Source of the DNA: Saccharomycopsis malanga
Taxonomy: Eukaryota; Ascomycota; Saccharomycetes; Ascoideales; Saccharomycopsidaceae
Direction: 5' to 3'
Assembly (NCBI GenBank): GCA_004014935.1
Contig: CP025324.1
Location: 372,001 to 436,000 of the forward strand
DNA length: 64,000 bases
This document shows, piece by piece, positions 48,538-58,500 of this stretch. The number at the start of each line of letters is the position of its first letter. Position 1 is the stretch's first letter. Below the pieces are notes generated by a model, which worked only from the letters and a program-made list of their open reading frames with translations, ran no database searches and was not told where the DNA came from. Both the position numbers and the translations under genes were made by a program.

Positions 48538-48909
48538 GATTAGTTTTACGATAACAGTGTTGTATACTTCTACTGGTAAATGAAAAGTATACATATGTCT
48601 TGTATTAATCTTTTTTTTTATAATATTTGTAGTAGTTTACAGGCCGTCGGAGATAAACAAATAAGCCTGGCACGTAAATGACGCTACATCAAGATCAAAT
48701 AAAGAAAAAATAGCTGTAAGAGAAAGTATTCTAGTATAAACTGCAATTAACAATAAAGAGTGTAATGGTAATTGAGGTTACCTGCAGGAACATGCACTAA
48801 TCATGCCTACGTGAAAAATATTGGCTGAAAAATGCCATAAAGAGAGTAGTGGTCAGACTTTTGATACAGCATCAAATGTTATTAACCGAGCCAGAATACG
48901 CCAATAAGA
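48538..48909. other. Intergenic YMC1/SCO1, 370 bp
   Basis: Terminator of YMC1 and promoter of SCO1, AT-rich with a T-run at 48610-48618. Nothing else was recognised. Confidence 0.5.
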
Positions 48910-49881
48910 ATGTTTAAACAGGTAGGAAGATTAACACCAATAATTACAAATCGGGTGGTTTTTAATGGTCTTAAGGCCACTGGACGCAGTACTGTCGCGT
49001 CACGGTATTTCTTCCAAGCAACGATTTTGAATAACTCATCAGCACCATTAAATAAAGATAATGCTCCACAAGAACCGAAAAACACAACAGAAAGTGCTAG
49101 TGCCACTGCTAATGGAGCGCCTAAAAAAAGAAGGCAGCTTAGTAGAATAGCAATTGGCGGAAGTCTGACCAAAAAGGAGAAGCTCAAAGACACCAGTTCA
49201 ATTGAATTTTCAACCTGGAAAGCAGGTGCGCTTTTATTGGTAGTAGGTTCTGCAATGGTGTTTTATTTTAAAAGAGAAAAGACAAGACTCGATAGACAGC
49301 GGGAGGCAGAAGCTAACCGGGGATATGGTAAGCCTTTGATTGGTGGCCCTTTCAACTTGATAGATGGAAATGGTCAGCCTTTCACGGAGAAAAACCTTTT
49401 GGGGAAATGGTCTTTGATTTACTTTGGATTCACACACTGTCCGGACATTTGTCCGGATGAGTTGGATAAAATGTCTGTTGTCATTGACACATTATCAGAA
49501 AAACACAACATTGAACTCCAACCAATATTCATTACCTGTGATCCAGTCAGAGACACCCCCGAAGTAATCAAGGACTACTTGTCTGAATTCAACAAGAAGA
49601 TGATTGGATTGACTGGCGAGTACGAAGAAATTAAACAGACTTGTAAAAAATATAGAGTGTACTTTTCTACTCCAAAAGATGTGAAACCTGGTCAGGATTA
49701 TCTTGTCGACCATTCTATATTCTTTTATTTGATGGACCCTGAAGGTCAATTCATTGATGCCTTGGGTAGACAGTATGATGAGAAAACCGCTGCTGAAAAG
49801 ATCAAGGAGCATGTGGATGCTTTTATTCCAAAGGCTGAAAGAGAAAAGAAGAAGGAAGGCTGGTTTTCGTTTTTATATTAA
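48910..49881 (+). CDS. SCO1: Copper chaperone for cytochrome c oxidase, 323 aa
   Basis: Sco1 sits in the mitochondrial inner membrane and delivers copper to the CuA site of Cox2. A basic presequence (MFKQVGRLTPIITNRVVFNG) is followed by an acid-poor linker, one membrane helix at about 105-120 (AGALLLVVGSAMVFYF), and a thioredoxin-like domain in the intermembrane space. The copper ligands are Cys177 and Cys181 (THCPDICPDELD) and His268 (YLVDHSIFFYLMDP). The aspartate-rich turn CDPVRDTPEVIKDYL is also kept. The length matches the family (295 in Saccharomyces plus a longer N-terminus). Confidence 0.97.
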   Translation: MFKQVGRLTPIITNRVVFNGLKATGRSTVASRYFFQATILNNSSAPLNKDNAPQEPKNTTESASATANGAPKKRRQLSRIAIGGSLTKKEKLKDTSSIEFSTWKAGALLLVVGSAMVFYFKREKTRLDRQREAEANRGYGKPLIGGPFNLIDGNGQPFTEKNLLGKWSLIYFGFTHCPDICPDELDKMSVVIDTLSEKHNIELQPIFITCDPVRDTPEVIKDYLSEFNKKMIGLTGEYEEIKQTCKKYRVYFSTPKDVKPGQDYLVDHSIFFYLMDPEGQFIDALGRQYDEKTAAEKIKEHVDAFIPKAEREKKKEGWFSFLY

Positions 49882-50564
49882 TGAATCATTGATTCATTAT
49901 GATAGTAATAAACATGTATATAAGTACCATACGTTGGGTTGTAGAAGGGACTAGTTTGACAGTATTTAAGAGAGTGATTAATATAAGTAATAAACGATTG
50001 AAAGCAACTAATAAATGGTTTAGTCAAGAAGAAATGTGCTTTGAATTCTCTAGAATTTTTATTCACCAGAAAGTGAACTAACATAGACACTGAAATGACT
50101 GTATGATCCACCTGTATGTGGAAATACCTATATTCGTTTCGTCCAAAGCAGTGCCTAATCAGTCTATTTCATTTAACCTCCATTTTGATAGCTCCTTTAT
50201 AGCATGGGGACCCAAAGTTTCCCAGTACTTGAAGATTATTTTTTCACCCCAAAATTTATTTTATATTTATCGAAAATTTACGTAAAATACTGAATAATAT
50301 ATGATGTTTCCTACAGACTTGTGCACTGTAAGCGTGAAAGCATTCTTCATTGAATTAATACTTGCCCTTACACCCTAGTTTCACAACTAGGTCTCATGCT
50401 ACAGATCTAAACAAATTTTGTAGCAATGCAGATGATTAATTAAATGAACAGAGTCAGAGTCAAGATGGAAAACCAAAAATGTATAAAATAAAATCTAGTC
50501 AAGTCAAGTCAAGTCGGTTGATTAGAAACAACAGGTATATAAATGTCTGTGTGTGAGGGTTAAT
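49882..50564. other. Convergent 3' intergenic SCO1/MSC7, 680 bp
   Basis: AT-rich. A CAAGT-type pentanucleotide repeat (50497-50515) lies near the MSC7 stop. Small frames at 49878-50111 and 50103-50285 show no protein features. Confidence 0.5.
50497..50515. repeat. AGTCA pentanucleotide microsatellite
   Basis: AGTCA is repeated three times plus AGTC, 50 bp downstream of the MSC7 stop codon. Confidence 0.8.
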
Positions 50565-52409
50565 TTAGGCGTTTTTCGAAAGAGTGCCAAGCCCTTTGAT
50601 TCTTTCCCACAAGCTGACGCTATATCCAGCGATGTTGAGGGCCTTTACAAACTCCCATGCTTTCTTTCCGTCAGCGATTGGATAATCCAATGGTTTAGGG
50701 ATTTTTGTAGCAATAAAAGGCAATTTATCGTAGCATACAGACTTTTCCACACAGAGACCTCTGAGACCCTCTTCGCCACCAAACTTTCCGTAGCCAGAGC
50801 CTTTGACACCGCCAAAAGGCAATTGGCACACGTAAAATGTGGCAAAGTCGTTGATGGCGACATTACCAGCTTTGAGATTATTAGCAACATAGTTACAAGT
50901 AGAGTATTTGCCTCCAAAAACAGAGGCACCCAAGCCGTACTCGGTTGAGTTTGCGATTTCAATCGCATGGTCCACGGAATCGGCTTTCATCAAAGTCAAG
51001 ATTGGAGCAAAGCATTCGTCTCTAGCTATGGCCATATCTGCGGTGACATCAGTCAAAAGGGTGGGCATGAAATAGTGGCCTTGAGGATAGTTTGGATGGA
51101 TATATCTTTTTCCGCCGCACACAAGATTTGCACCTTGGTCTACAGAGGTTTGGATAATTTGTTCCAAGGAGTCGAATCTAGTGTCCGTGATCATTCCACC
51201 CATGTCGATTTCCTCTAGCTGGTCAATGTCAGAACCCAATCTCAATTCCTTGACGCGTTTTTCCAATATGACCTTAAGCTGTTCGTAGACATGAGGCATG
51301 GCAACAACTCTTTCGATACCAATACAGTTCTGGCCACTGCTCTGGAAAGTACCACGCATTATGATGCTGGCTATGGCTTCCACATCTTTAACATCATCAA
51401 GGACTATGAAAGGATCCTTGCCTCCCAATTCCACGACCACTGGTGTCAAGGATGCTGCGGCGGCTTTTACAACGTGGTGTGCAACTGGACGAGACCCTAT
51501 GAAAGTGACATGCGACAAGCCAGGATGCGAGGTGAAGTAGTCGGCATCGTTGGGCCAACAATAAACCAATTGTACCAATTCGGGGTCATGGCCACAGGCT
51601 TGAAGGGCAGCCCTTGCGATCTCTAAAAAGTATACAGAACTCCACACTACGTACTCGGAACATTTGATGACAATGCCGTTTCCAGTGAATATACTAGCTA
51701 TCAACGGGCCCATAAGGTTGTGGAATGGATAGTTCCAACTGATCAAAGCAGCACACACCCCATCTAACGGTTCGTAACGAACCTCGGCAGTCTTGTAACT
51801 CATCAAGATGTTAGAAGGTCCTGGTCTTTTAGAAGGTCTCAAGACTTTCTCTCCGTGTTTGATGGTCCAGTTCAACTTTTCGGTGGTCACAAGAATCTCA
51901 CCCATAGAAGCACAGAGAGCAGTTTTGCCAGTGTCTCTGGCTGCTACACGGGCAATTTCGTCCTGATGCTTCAAAATATACTCACTGAGAGTCCGGAGGA
52001 CCTGTCTTCTTTGAGCAAACGTTGTTTTGGCCCATATGGTCTGCGCCTTTTTGGATGCCTTGATAGCATGGTCCATGTCGTCTCTTGTAGAACACTTGAA
52101 CTTGCCCAAGAACTGACTGGTGGCCGGACAGTAACATTGGATAAAATCCGGGTCCTGAGGATCGATGATTGTTGGTGGATTCAACCTTCTGCCTTTCCAG
52201 TGGGGTTTGGCCTCCGCAGGAACAGGCACCTCAAACTTGACAGCCTTCTCTAATCTTTGAGACGAAAGATGCCGGGTGTATATATAGTAAGTGAGAGGTA
52301 ACACTACAGTAAGAAAAAAAGACACCGAGACCTGGACATGGAATATCGACACAGGCTGAATGGCCTCCCATAATTGAGGCTGCGTCAGCAGAATTGTAGG
52401 ACTCGACAT
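50565..52409 (-). CDS. MSC7: Membrane-anchored aldehyde dehydrogenase MSC7, 614 aa
   Basis: This is a member of the NAD(P)-dependent aldehyde dehydrogenase superfamily. A single hydrophobic helix near the N-terminus (residues about 22-44, VSVSFFLTVVLPLTYYIYTR) anchors it, as in Saccharomyces Msc7, an ER protein first found through altered meiotic recombination. The catalytic residues are Glu327 (VVVELGGKDP) and Cys362 (SSGQNCIGIERV). The cofactor-binding block ALISWNYPFHNLMGPLIASI and the C-terminal LPFGGVKGSGYGKFGGEEGL are standard. The aldehyde substrate is not known. The start at 52409 includes the anchor. Confidence 0.93.
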   Translation of the reverse strand: MSSPTILLTQPQLWEAIQPVSIFHVQVSVSFFLTVVLPLTYYIYTRHLSSQRLEKAVKFEVPVPAEAKPHWKGRRLNPPTIIDPQDPDFIQCYCPATSQFLGKFKCSTRDDMDHAIKASKKAQTIWAKTTFAQRRQVLRTLSEYILKHQDEIARVAARDTGKTALCASMGEILVTTEKLNWTIKHGEKVLRPSKRPGPSNILMSYKTAEVRYEPLDGVCAALISWNYPFHNLMGPLIASIFTGNGIVIKCSEYVVWSSVYFLEIARAALQACGHDPELVQLVYCWPNDADYFTSHPGLSHVTFIGSRPVAHHVVKAAAASLTPVVVELGGKDPFIVLDDVKDVEAIASIIMRGTFQSSGQNCIGIERVVAMPHVYEQLKVILEKRVKELRLGSDIDQLEEIDMGGMITDTRFDSLEQIIQTSVDQGANLVCGGKRYIHPNYPQGHYFMPTLLTDVTADMAIARDECFAPILTLMKADSVDHAIEIANSTEYGLGASVFGGKYSTCNYVANNLKAGNVAINDFATFYVCQLPFGGVKGSGYGKFGGEEGLRGLCVEKSVCYDKLPFIATKIPKPLDYPIADGKKAWEFVKALNIAGYSVSLWERIKGLGTLSKNA

Positions 52410-52491
52410 TACAGCGTAGCTTTACTTATTCTCCAGATCATCATCCATTTTTTCACTCGCATTGTGCAATTTTCAAGCAATTCATCTAAAG

Positions 52492-52570
52492 CGTTATTTG
52501 GTCAAGTGGAAAATCAACAATTTCACCACGTGCGATAGTTAGCGAATTAGGTTCGAATCACCAGTATACG
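52492..52570 (+). other. tRNA-like relic
   Basis: TGGTCAAGTGG (52499-52509) is a good A box and GGTTCGAATCA (52550-52560) a near-perfect B box, 40 nt apart. The flanks CGT and ACG could pair. The D and T stems do not fold, so this is not a working tRNA gene. It may be a dead tRNA or a head related to the SINE-like family in the opposite orientation. Confidence 0.35.
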
Positions 52571-52584
52571 AATTTTACTGTAAT

Positions 52585-52912
52585 TAATGATGATAATAAT
52601 GATGGTATCTTATATTTCAAGCCCAGCACATATCAGTTTCGTATATACGCGCCATGTTTAAAGGAACTTGGTAAAACCCAGTGGAGAAGACCCGATCATG
52701 TTCCGGTCATTCTAAGCCAATCATGTCCTGTTGATCATAATTTTCCCACTCAATTGGTTGCAAAGTAAGCACTAGTTGCCTTTGATTACTACCAGCATCG
52801 TAAAAACAGCGACTTGAGAGCGTTCGTAGTTGGATTTGAGCCTTTCAGCCTTGTTATGTCCTTTTTTCTCTTTTCTCAGACTACTAGCCACTGAACTATC
52901 ATTCCCAGCGGC
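52585..52912 (-). mobile_element. tRNA-derived SINE-like element, copy C
   Basis: Read on the minus strand it begins GCCGCTGGGAATGATAGTTC. It has an A-box variant TAGTTCAGTGG (52898-52888) and a B-box variant GGCTCAAATCC (52842-52832). The middle TAGTGCTTACTTTGCAACCA, then ATGATCAACAGGACATGATT, CCAAGTTCCTTTAAACATGG and CGCGTATATACGAAACTGAT match copies A and B. It ends GGGCTTGAAATATAAGATA plus a (CATCATTATT) tail. At about 328 bp it has nearly the same ends as copy B. No target-site duplication was found. Confidence 0.73.
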
Positions 52913-52943
52913 TTCTCTTCGATAATAATACAAAGAATATTTT

Positions 52944-52970
52944 ATATTTCGTGTCTAGTATATAGTGTCT
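52944..52970 (-). repeat. Tail fragment of the SINE-like family
   Basis: On the + strand ATATTTCGTGTCTAGTATAT resembles the conserved ATATTTCGAGCCCAGTAAAT of copy B. It sits about 30 bp from the head of copy C in the same orientation, preceded by ATAATAATA. Copy C may therefore have inserted next to, or into, the tail of an older copy. Confidence 0.4.
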
Positions 52971-53192
52971 TTTTATTTAGCTCACTAATTATTATGGTTG
53001 ACTTTATTTGCTTGAATTTATGGCATTTTAATGACATTGTAATATTTATATTATCTAATGGCATTATATGAATTTAATGATCCCACAAGACTACTAAGCA
53101 CCTCCACAAGAACTACAGTTTGATATAAATCACCAAATTTGGTTTATTGAACAGAAATTATGAATAAATAAAAAATATAGGAAAAAAAACGC

Positions 53193-53799
53193 TCAAGTTT
53201 GGGCATTGATGTGCAATTCAGGCTTTGGTTTAATGACAGCATCTACGAGCAACTTTACAACATCAGCTTGTTTGCCTTCAGCAGTAGCCTTAAGCTTTTC
53301 AACCTCGGTTTTGACCGTAGCAGCAGCCTCAGTGTCAGCATTGGCATTTATGCCTTCATACTACAGTTTGTTAATATGCCATACATTATCAAATCCGCTA
53401 AACATCGCACATACCTTGGTCTCAAATTCTTTCAACTCTTTTTCTTTCTGAGCCTTGTAAGCCTCAATTTCTTTGGCAGCATCAACCTTGGCCGACTTTA
53501 AGCGCTGAGCACGGTCTTTTCGCTAGTTAGTATATAGTTCCCCAGCATTCTTAATGACAAAACTACCAACTATACATACAAGATCTCGCAGCGGTCACAA
53601 TTTCTTGCGCTTCCTTCTCTGCCTATTATTGTTGTTAACCGCTATTCTATTATCATATCATCTTATTATATTATCTTATCACCTATCAAATACATACTTT
53701 CAAAAGAGTTTGGATTCCTGAAGAGGACTGATTGAAGTTAGTACTCTATCCCTAACGCTACAAAATAAACTAAATACCCCGTTTCCTCTAACATACCAT
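53193..53799 (-). CDS. VMA10: V-ATPase subunit G, 114 aa, five exons
   Basis: Vma10 is the peripheral-stalk subunit G of the V1 sector of the vacuolar proton pump. I assembled it from five exons: 53799-53797 (ATG only), 53727-53698, 53622-53580, 53515-53415 and 53360-53193. The product is 114 residues, the same as Saccharomyces Vma10. It starts MSSSGIQTLLKAEKEAQEIV, continues TAARSYRAQRLKSAKVDAAK and ends LLVDAVIKPKPELHINAQT, against LLQAEKEAHEIVSKARKYRQ and VIKPSAEVHINAL in Saccharomyces. No single open frame covers it. Exon lengths, phases and the family alignment agree at every junction. It shares a 244-bp divergent promoter with BCD1. Confidence 0.93.
53361..53796 (-). other. Four short introns of VMA10 (69, 75, 64 and 54 nt)
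   Basis: The introns are 53796-53728, 53697-53623, 53579-53516 and 53414-53361; the intervening bases are exons. All four donors are GTATGT. Introns 1 and 3 have TACTAAC branch points; introns 2 and 4 have weaker TTAAC words. In intron 3 the first AG (TACTAACTAG) is too close to the branch point and gives the wrong phase. The second one (GAAAAG, ending 53516) restores AARSYRAQR. Confidence 0.88.
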
Positions 53800-54043
53800 A
53801 TTGCCAATATTATATATGTTGTCAGTAATGATAGCAAACAGCTTAACTACTACTATCTAAGGCTATCATAATAACTTCATTCGCCACGACGGCCTTTTAC
53901 CCGGCCTATGCGGTAATATGCAGCATGACGCGTGCATCAGTACATCATCAAAAAAAATCTATGCATAGCGATGAGAACCTGAAACTTTAGTAGATGACAT
54001 TAACAGTGATGGCGTTGTAAGTTGTTATAGGTTTAGGTTATAA
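53800..54043. promoter_or_regulatory. Divergent promoter VMA10/BCD1 with PAC motif (53968-53975)
   Basis: GCGATGAG stands 76 bp upstream of the BCD1 ATG, a normal place for the PAC element of ribosome-biogenesis genes. An A-run (53950-53957) next to it is nucleosome-excluding. GACGCGTGCATC occurs near 53930. Confidence 0.5.
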
Positions 54044-55186
54044 ATGGTAGAAGGTTCTTCTTTAAGCAGGGGCCAGCCTTGTGGAATATGTTTTTCAAAT
54101 CCTTACAAGTACAAGTGTCCAGCCTGTGGTACTTTGACATGTTCCTTGGGCTGTGTAAAGAGACATAAGGTCCAGAATCAATGTTCTGGTGAAGTGGATG
54201 CTGCCGAATACGTGCCAATGAGTGATCTCAAAGAGAATGCAGAAGTTTTAGTGCAACGCGATTACAACTTTTTGTTGAAACTCGGCCGCCAATTGGACGT
54301 TTCAAAGTCAGACACTTTCCAGGCTGCCAAACCAATATTTCAAAAGAGGAAAGGCAGGACAGGTCCAAACAACAGCAGATTCAACAAGAAGCAGAGGACT
54401 GACAACAGCTTTAATAGCAGTGTCATAAAGAAAGGTGATGTCAGTATTGTGCAGATGCCAGTAGGAATGCAGCGGGCAAAGCTAAATAAGACATATTTTG
54501 ACAAAAATAAGCAGCAGTATGTTTGGACGGTGGAATGGATCTTTTTGGACTGTGATTCAAAAACGTCTGCAAAAGTAGTCGAAAAGGTCCTTGAATTACA
54601 TTCTATAAATGATCTTTTAGATAAACACAAGACTAATATGGATGCCATCAAAGGTGATGATAAAGACTGTGAGCTTTATGTATTTTTGAAAAAAGTATTC
54701 ACCAGTCAAAGCCACCGTTCCAATACCAATAATTCAATCATACCAGTTGACAAGCAGAAAAGCTTGAAAGAAGTGATCTCAGGAGAAACCGTACTCGAGT
54801 ATCCTACTCTATATGTGAGCCCACTGGCCGATCCTGCTTCATTTGAAATTTGGGAAGATAATTCATCAAGTGAGTTATCAAGTGACTCGACTAGTGATTC
54901 ACTGGATTCAGACTCTAGTGAAGAGAGCGATGAGGAAGTTGATGACATAAAAGAGACCAATAAAAATGCCAATAATACGGAGAGTAGTAAATCTTTCAAT
55001 AATGAAGGTAACGACAAAACAAAACTGGAAGATAGCTCTTTACATAACTCGATACAAGCAGCACAGGACCTTTCTAAAATTTCTGCTGTCAAAACAGTAG
55101 CCGCGCCACTTATTGGCCTCGGCTACGAATCAGATTCCGACTCAGACGATGGAAGTCCTGAAGAGACGTCCGCTAGATTAGCATAA
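54044..55186 (+). CDS. BCD1: Box C/D snoRNP assembly factor BCD1, 380 aa
   Basis: Bcd1 is an essential zinc-finger HIT protein needed for the stability and assembly of box C/D snoRNPs, which guide rRNA 2'-O-methylation. The N-terminal zf-HIT module is clear: CGICFSNPYKYKCPACGTLT then CSLGCVKRHKVQNQC. Next comes VQRDYNFLLKLGRQLDVSKS and the family block VSIVQMPVGMQRAKLNKTYF followed by VWTVEWIFLD. The C-terminus is acidic and Ser-rich with many SDSD/EE runs, as in the yeast protein (366 aa). The PAC motif upstream fits co-regulation with ribosome production. Confidence 0.95.
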   Translation: MVEGSSLSRGQPCGICFSNPYKYKCPACGTLTCSLGCVKRHKVQNQCSGEVDAAEYVPMSDLKENAEVLVQRDYNFLLKLGRQLDVSKSDTFQAAKPIFQKRKGRTGPNNSRFNKKQRTDNSFNSSVIKKGDVSIVQMPVGMQRAKLNKTYFDKNKQQYVWTVEWIFLDCDSKTSAKVVEKVLELHSINDLLDKHKTNMDAIKGDDKDCELYVFLKKVFTSQSHRSNTNNSIIPVDKQKSLKEVISGETVLEYPTLYVSPLADPASFEIWEDNSSSELSSDSTSDSLDSDSSEESDEEVDDIKETNKNANNTESSKSFNNEGNDKTKLEDSSLHNSIQAAQDLSKISAVKTVAAPLIGLGYESDSDSDDGSPEETSARLA

Positions 55187-55570
55187 CAATAGCATATTTA
55201 ACGTTGTAGATTATTTTGCATATATATGGAAGAAGTTAAGTTTTTTTTATTTATTTTCAGTCTGATATCAAATATACACGCCTCGTTTCAAACTGATTTG
55301 ATAAAATCAAACAAGTTAAAAATCAAGTAGGAACCTGCTTTTATTTTCTAGTTGTTACCAAAATAATAATAAATAGTATCTTATTTACATGATAAAAATA
55401 ATCTATTTCAGCCAACTATCATAGTCTAAATAAGCATCAAAACCATATACGCTACCCAATAAATTGTGTTTTTACAACTTGATAAATTACAAATTAACAT
55501 TTAATAATAGAAAATCAGATAGATACAAGAATAATTTTGACACAATATTAGCACTTTTTCAAATATAAAA
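55187..55570. other. Convergent 3' intergenic BCD1/TOM1
   Basis: AT-rich, 384 bp, with T- and A-runs for 3'-end formation. Nothing else was seen. Confidence 0.55.
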
Positions 55571-58500
55571 TCAAGCAAAACCGAAACCTTCGTGGCCCTC
55601 GGTGATGGCGAGCAACAATGAGCCGCGAAGCTGTTCATATGATTCGTACGGAGGCAAATCAAGCTGATTGAAACAAGTGTGCGCGCTTGGCAAACGTTCC
55701 AATGAGCCATAGTCTCTATGGATACTAAACTTGTGGTTTCCGTTGACACCTGCTAGGGCAGAGAAGCCCTGGAGTGGAACCTTACTAGTGCCCGTGACAA
55801 ACTGTAAGAGTTTAGCTTTTTGTTCATTATCGAATGACTTGACTGCTCTCCAGAACCACTGAATAGCTGGACTAGATGGAGAGTAGTTTGTGTAGACGGA
55901 ATTGTTTTTCCAATCATCGACATCAATGTCAGGCAAACCGGAGATTAAGAGTTCTAATTCTTGTTCGTCAAAGATTGCAATCAAGTCTTTAGGGATAATT
56001 TCATGGAAACCAAAAAGGAAGTTTTCCATTTGTTCCTTGACACTTTCTTGTAATCTATATTCAACGACCAATTTGACATATTCCTGTTTGTTTTCCTCGG
56101 TGACAGGGATATTTCTTCCGTCTGGTTTCAAGTCGACCACCTTAACTTCGCCGTAATCATCGGTTTCTACAGAGAAGGTCTCGGTAATGATGTCGGTGAT
56201 ATCGTTTTCCAACATCCAAATCAAAGACTTGAAGTAGTCAAGATCTAATGTTTCCATGTCTTTGAGAGACACTGGTCTTCCCAACAAACGTTTGTAAACG
56301 GCTCTACTGAAATGAGCGTCCAAGTATTGGTTGTCATAGATTGCTTTACCAATGACGCGGCCAATGAATCTGAAAAACAAGAGATGCTCCGAGTTGACCC
56401 ACGAGGTACGGTTAGGATGGAATGTTGACTTATCTGAAGCAACAGGAACAAACAAAGCATAATCGGGATTGAATATTTGCCGAGACAACACCTGGTACCA
56501 TTCACGGGTGACTCCACCGGCATCAATTCCGGCCTCGCCTTTAAAAGAAATGTCTAGCTTGGCGTCACGGAACTCCTCGGGAGATTTGAAAGCACAAGCT
56601 CTGTATGAGTCCAAGAACACACGGTCTCTGCTGACATTGATGGCCATCAGTTTTCCAGTGACAGCCTTGGAATGGATTTTTCTATCAAAGTAGTTTCGTT
56701 TGTTATCAAACTCAAGAACCTTTGGATTGCGTACCAACATGGCAAACGGACCGCTCATCAACTTTGGCTTCTTACGGACCATTTCGTTCAAGATGGTTTT
56801 ATGCTCACTGGTGAATGAGAAAAACAAGCTTTCTATTGGTTCGTTGGTGAAATCGTGGGCTTTTGATTCGTATTTCAAAGTGTCTTTGATTTGCAAGTCT
56901 CTGACTTTACTGTGTTTGCACACCACCATGAGACTTTCTATCAAAGGAAGCAAGACAGTGGCTATATGATAAAGGGATTTGTTTTGTTCCAATCCACGCA
57001 AACAATCGCTCAAAGTGCCCCACAAAGGACCCAAAGCAATCTTTTCATAAAGTGATTTCAATGATTCAACATCGTTCCCTTCTTTGTCAAATAAATAATC
57101 AAGAGCAGTTAATACTCGTAGCAATTTGTTTTGAGTCGAACTGGAAGTTGTGAACTTGTTGAGAATATCACTTCCTAAATCAGAAGATTCGCCAGCAAGT
57201 TTAATCACTTCAGCCAATTCTTTCAAATCAGCGACAAGCGATCTACCAATAGTGGTGGCATAGGAAGAAAGCTCAGTGGAGAAAATATGTTTAGCGTTTG
57301 ACAAAAATGATAAGTTTCTCATTGTTGTTAGTGCTTGTTGGAATGTTTTGCTAGAACAATCGCCAGCAATTAATGTAGAAACAACTAAACTAAGACTAGG
57401 ATTTGGTATTACAGGAGGTTCAAACAGTTTAACCGGTTTGGATACACCAGACACATTGTTTTTTTCATTCTTCTCTTGATTATTCTTATTCTTTTCCTTT
57501 TCTTTTAAATCTTTTTCTTTAGATTCTTTTTCTTTAGATTCTTTTTCTTTAGATTCTCTTTCTTTGGCCTTCTCAATAACGGCAAGTGAGCTTGTGGCAA
57601 TCTTGATAGCCTTTGAGAGCAAATCCATTAAAATGTGTTCTTTTTTCACCAAAGGTTTATCAACTAACGAAAGTAAGATATTGATAGGATATTTTGTTTC
57701 TCTACTAGACAATTCTTTTGATCTTGATCTGGAACGTGTGAGCTTCCTGATAGCAATGGAACTTTCGTGTTCAGACAAGAAATAGTAACGGAGATGAGGA
57801 TAATTTTCCAACAAATGGTTCAATGCACCCAAAATTCTGATAGCCACGTCGACAGGCGATGCGTTGATAGGAAACTGTTGAGAAATGTTGTTTTTGTTTT
57901 GCGGAACAGTGAGAGAAGCGGTGCTCAAGCTGGTGCTGCCTGAGGAGGCAGATTTCGCTAATGCTCGGTTGGATATTCTGGTAAAAGTCTTTTCCAATGA
58001 CTTTTGGTCATTGATACCTTCCTGAAGAATATAAAGCAAAATGGAAACTGTTTCTGTTCTAGTTTGTTTACTGTAACACAAATATTCCAACAAATCAAAG
58101 AAATGGACTCTGTAGCTTGATTTTTGTTTGACAAACACCAATCTCAAGATGCCTGCAACACCAGCCTTGTCAACCAACGGAGTAAAGTAAATCTTCTTTT
58201 TGGACACATCTTTTTCCTCCTCAGTGTGGTCCTCGACTTCCTCAGCTTCCTCGTCCTCTCCATGTGACTCTTCTTCGTCCTCGTCAAGTGCCATATGGTG
58301 GAACATATTGTTTCGACTGCTGTGAAGCGTGCTGGCCATTGCCTGCTGTGCCACAATCTCATGCCGAATTTGTTCTGGAAGAGCATCTAAAAAGTCTGGA
58401 TCAATGCCATTTGTTGGCTCCTCCTCTCTTCTGCTTTCCCGTGTGTTGCTCATATGTTGGACAAATACTTCCTCGCGCATATCCATTGGAAGAGCCAACA

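Larger units (their letters stand above)
52410..53192. other. Intergenic MSC7/VMA10 filled by repeat DNA
   Basis: About half of this 783-bp gap is a SINE-like copy (52585-52912), with a tRNA-like relic on one side and a further tail fragment on the other; all are listed separately. The rest is AT-rich. No protein gene was seen. Confidence 0.6.

Noticed and set aside
52492-52570. A functional tRNA gene
   Set aside because: A and B boxes are good but D and T stems do not pair, so only a relic is claimed.
54706-55092. 128-codon Ser/Leu-rich frame antisense to BCD1
   Set aside because: Mirror of the acidic, Ser-rich BCD1 tail.
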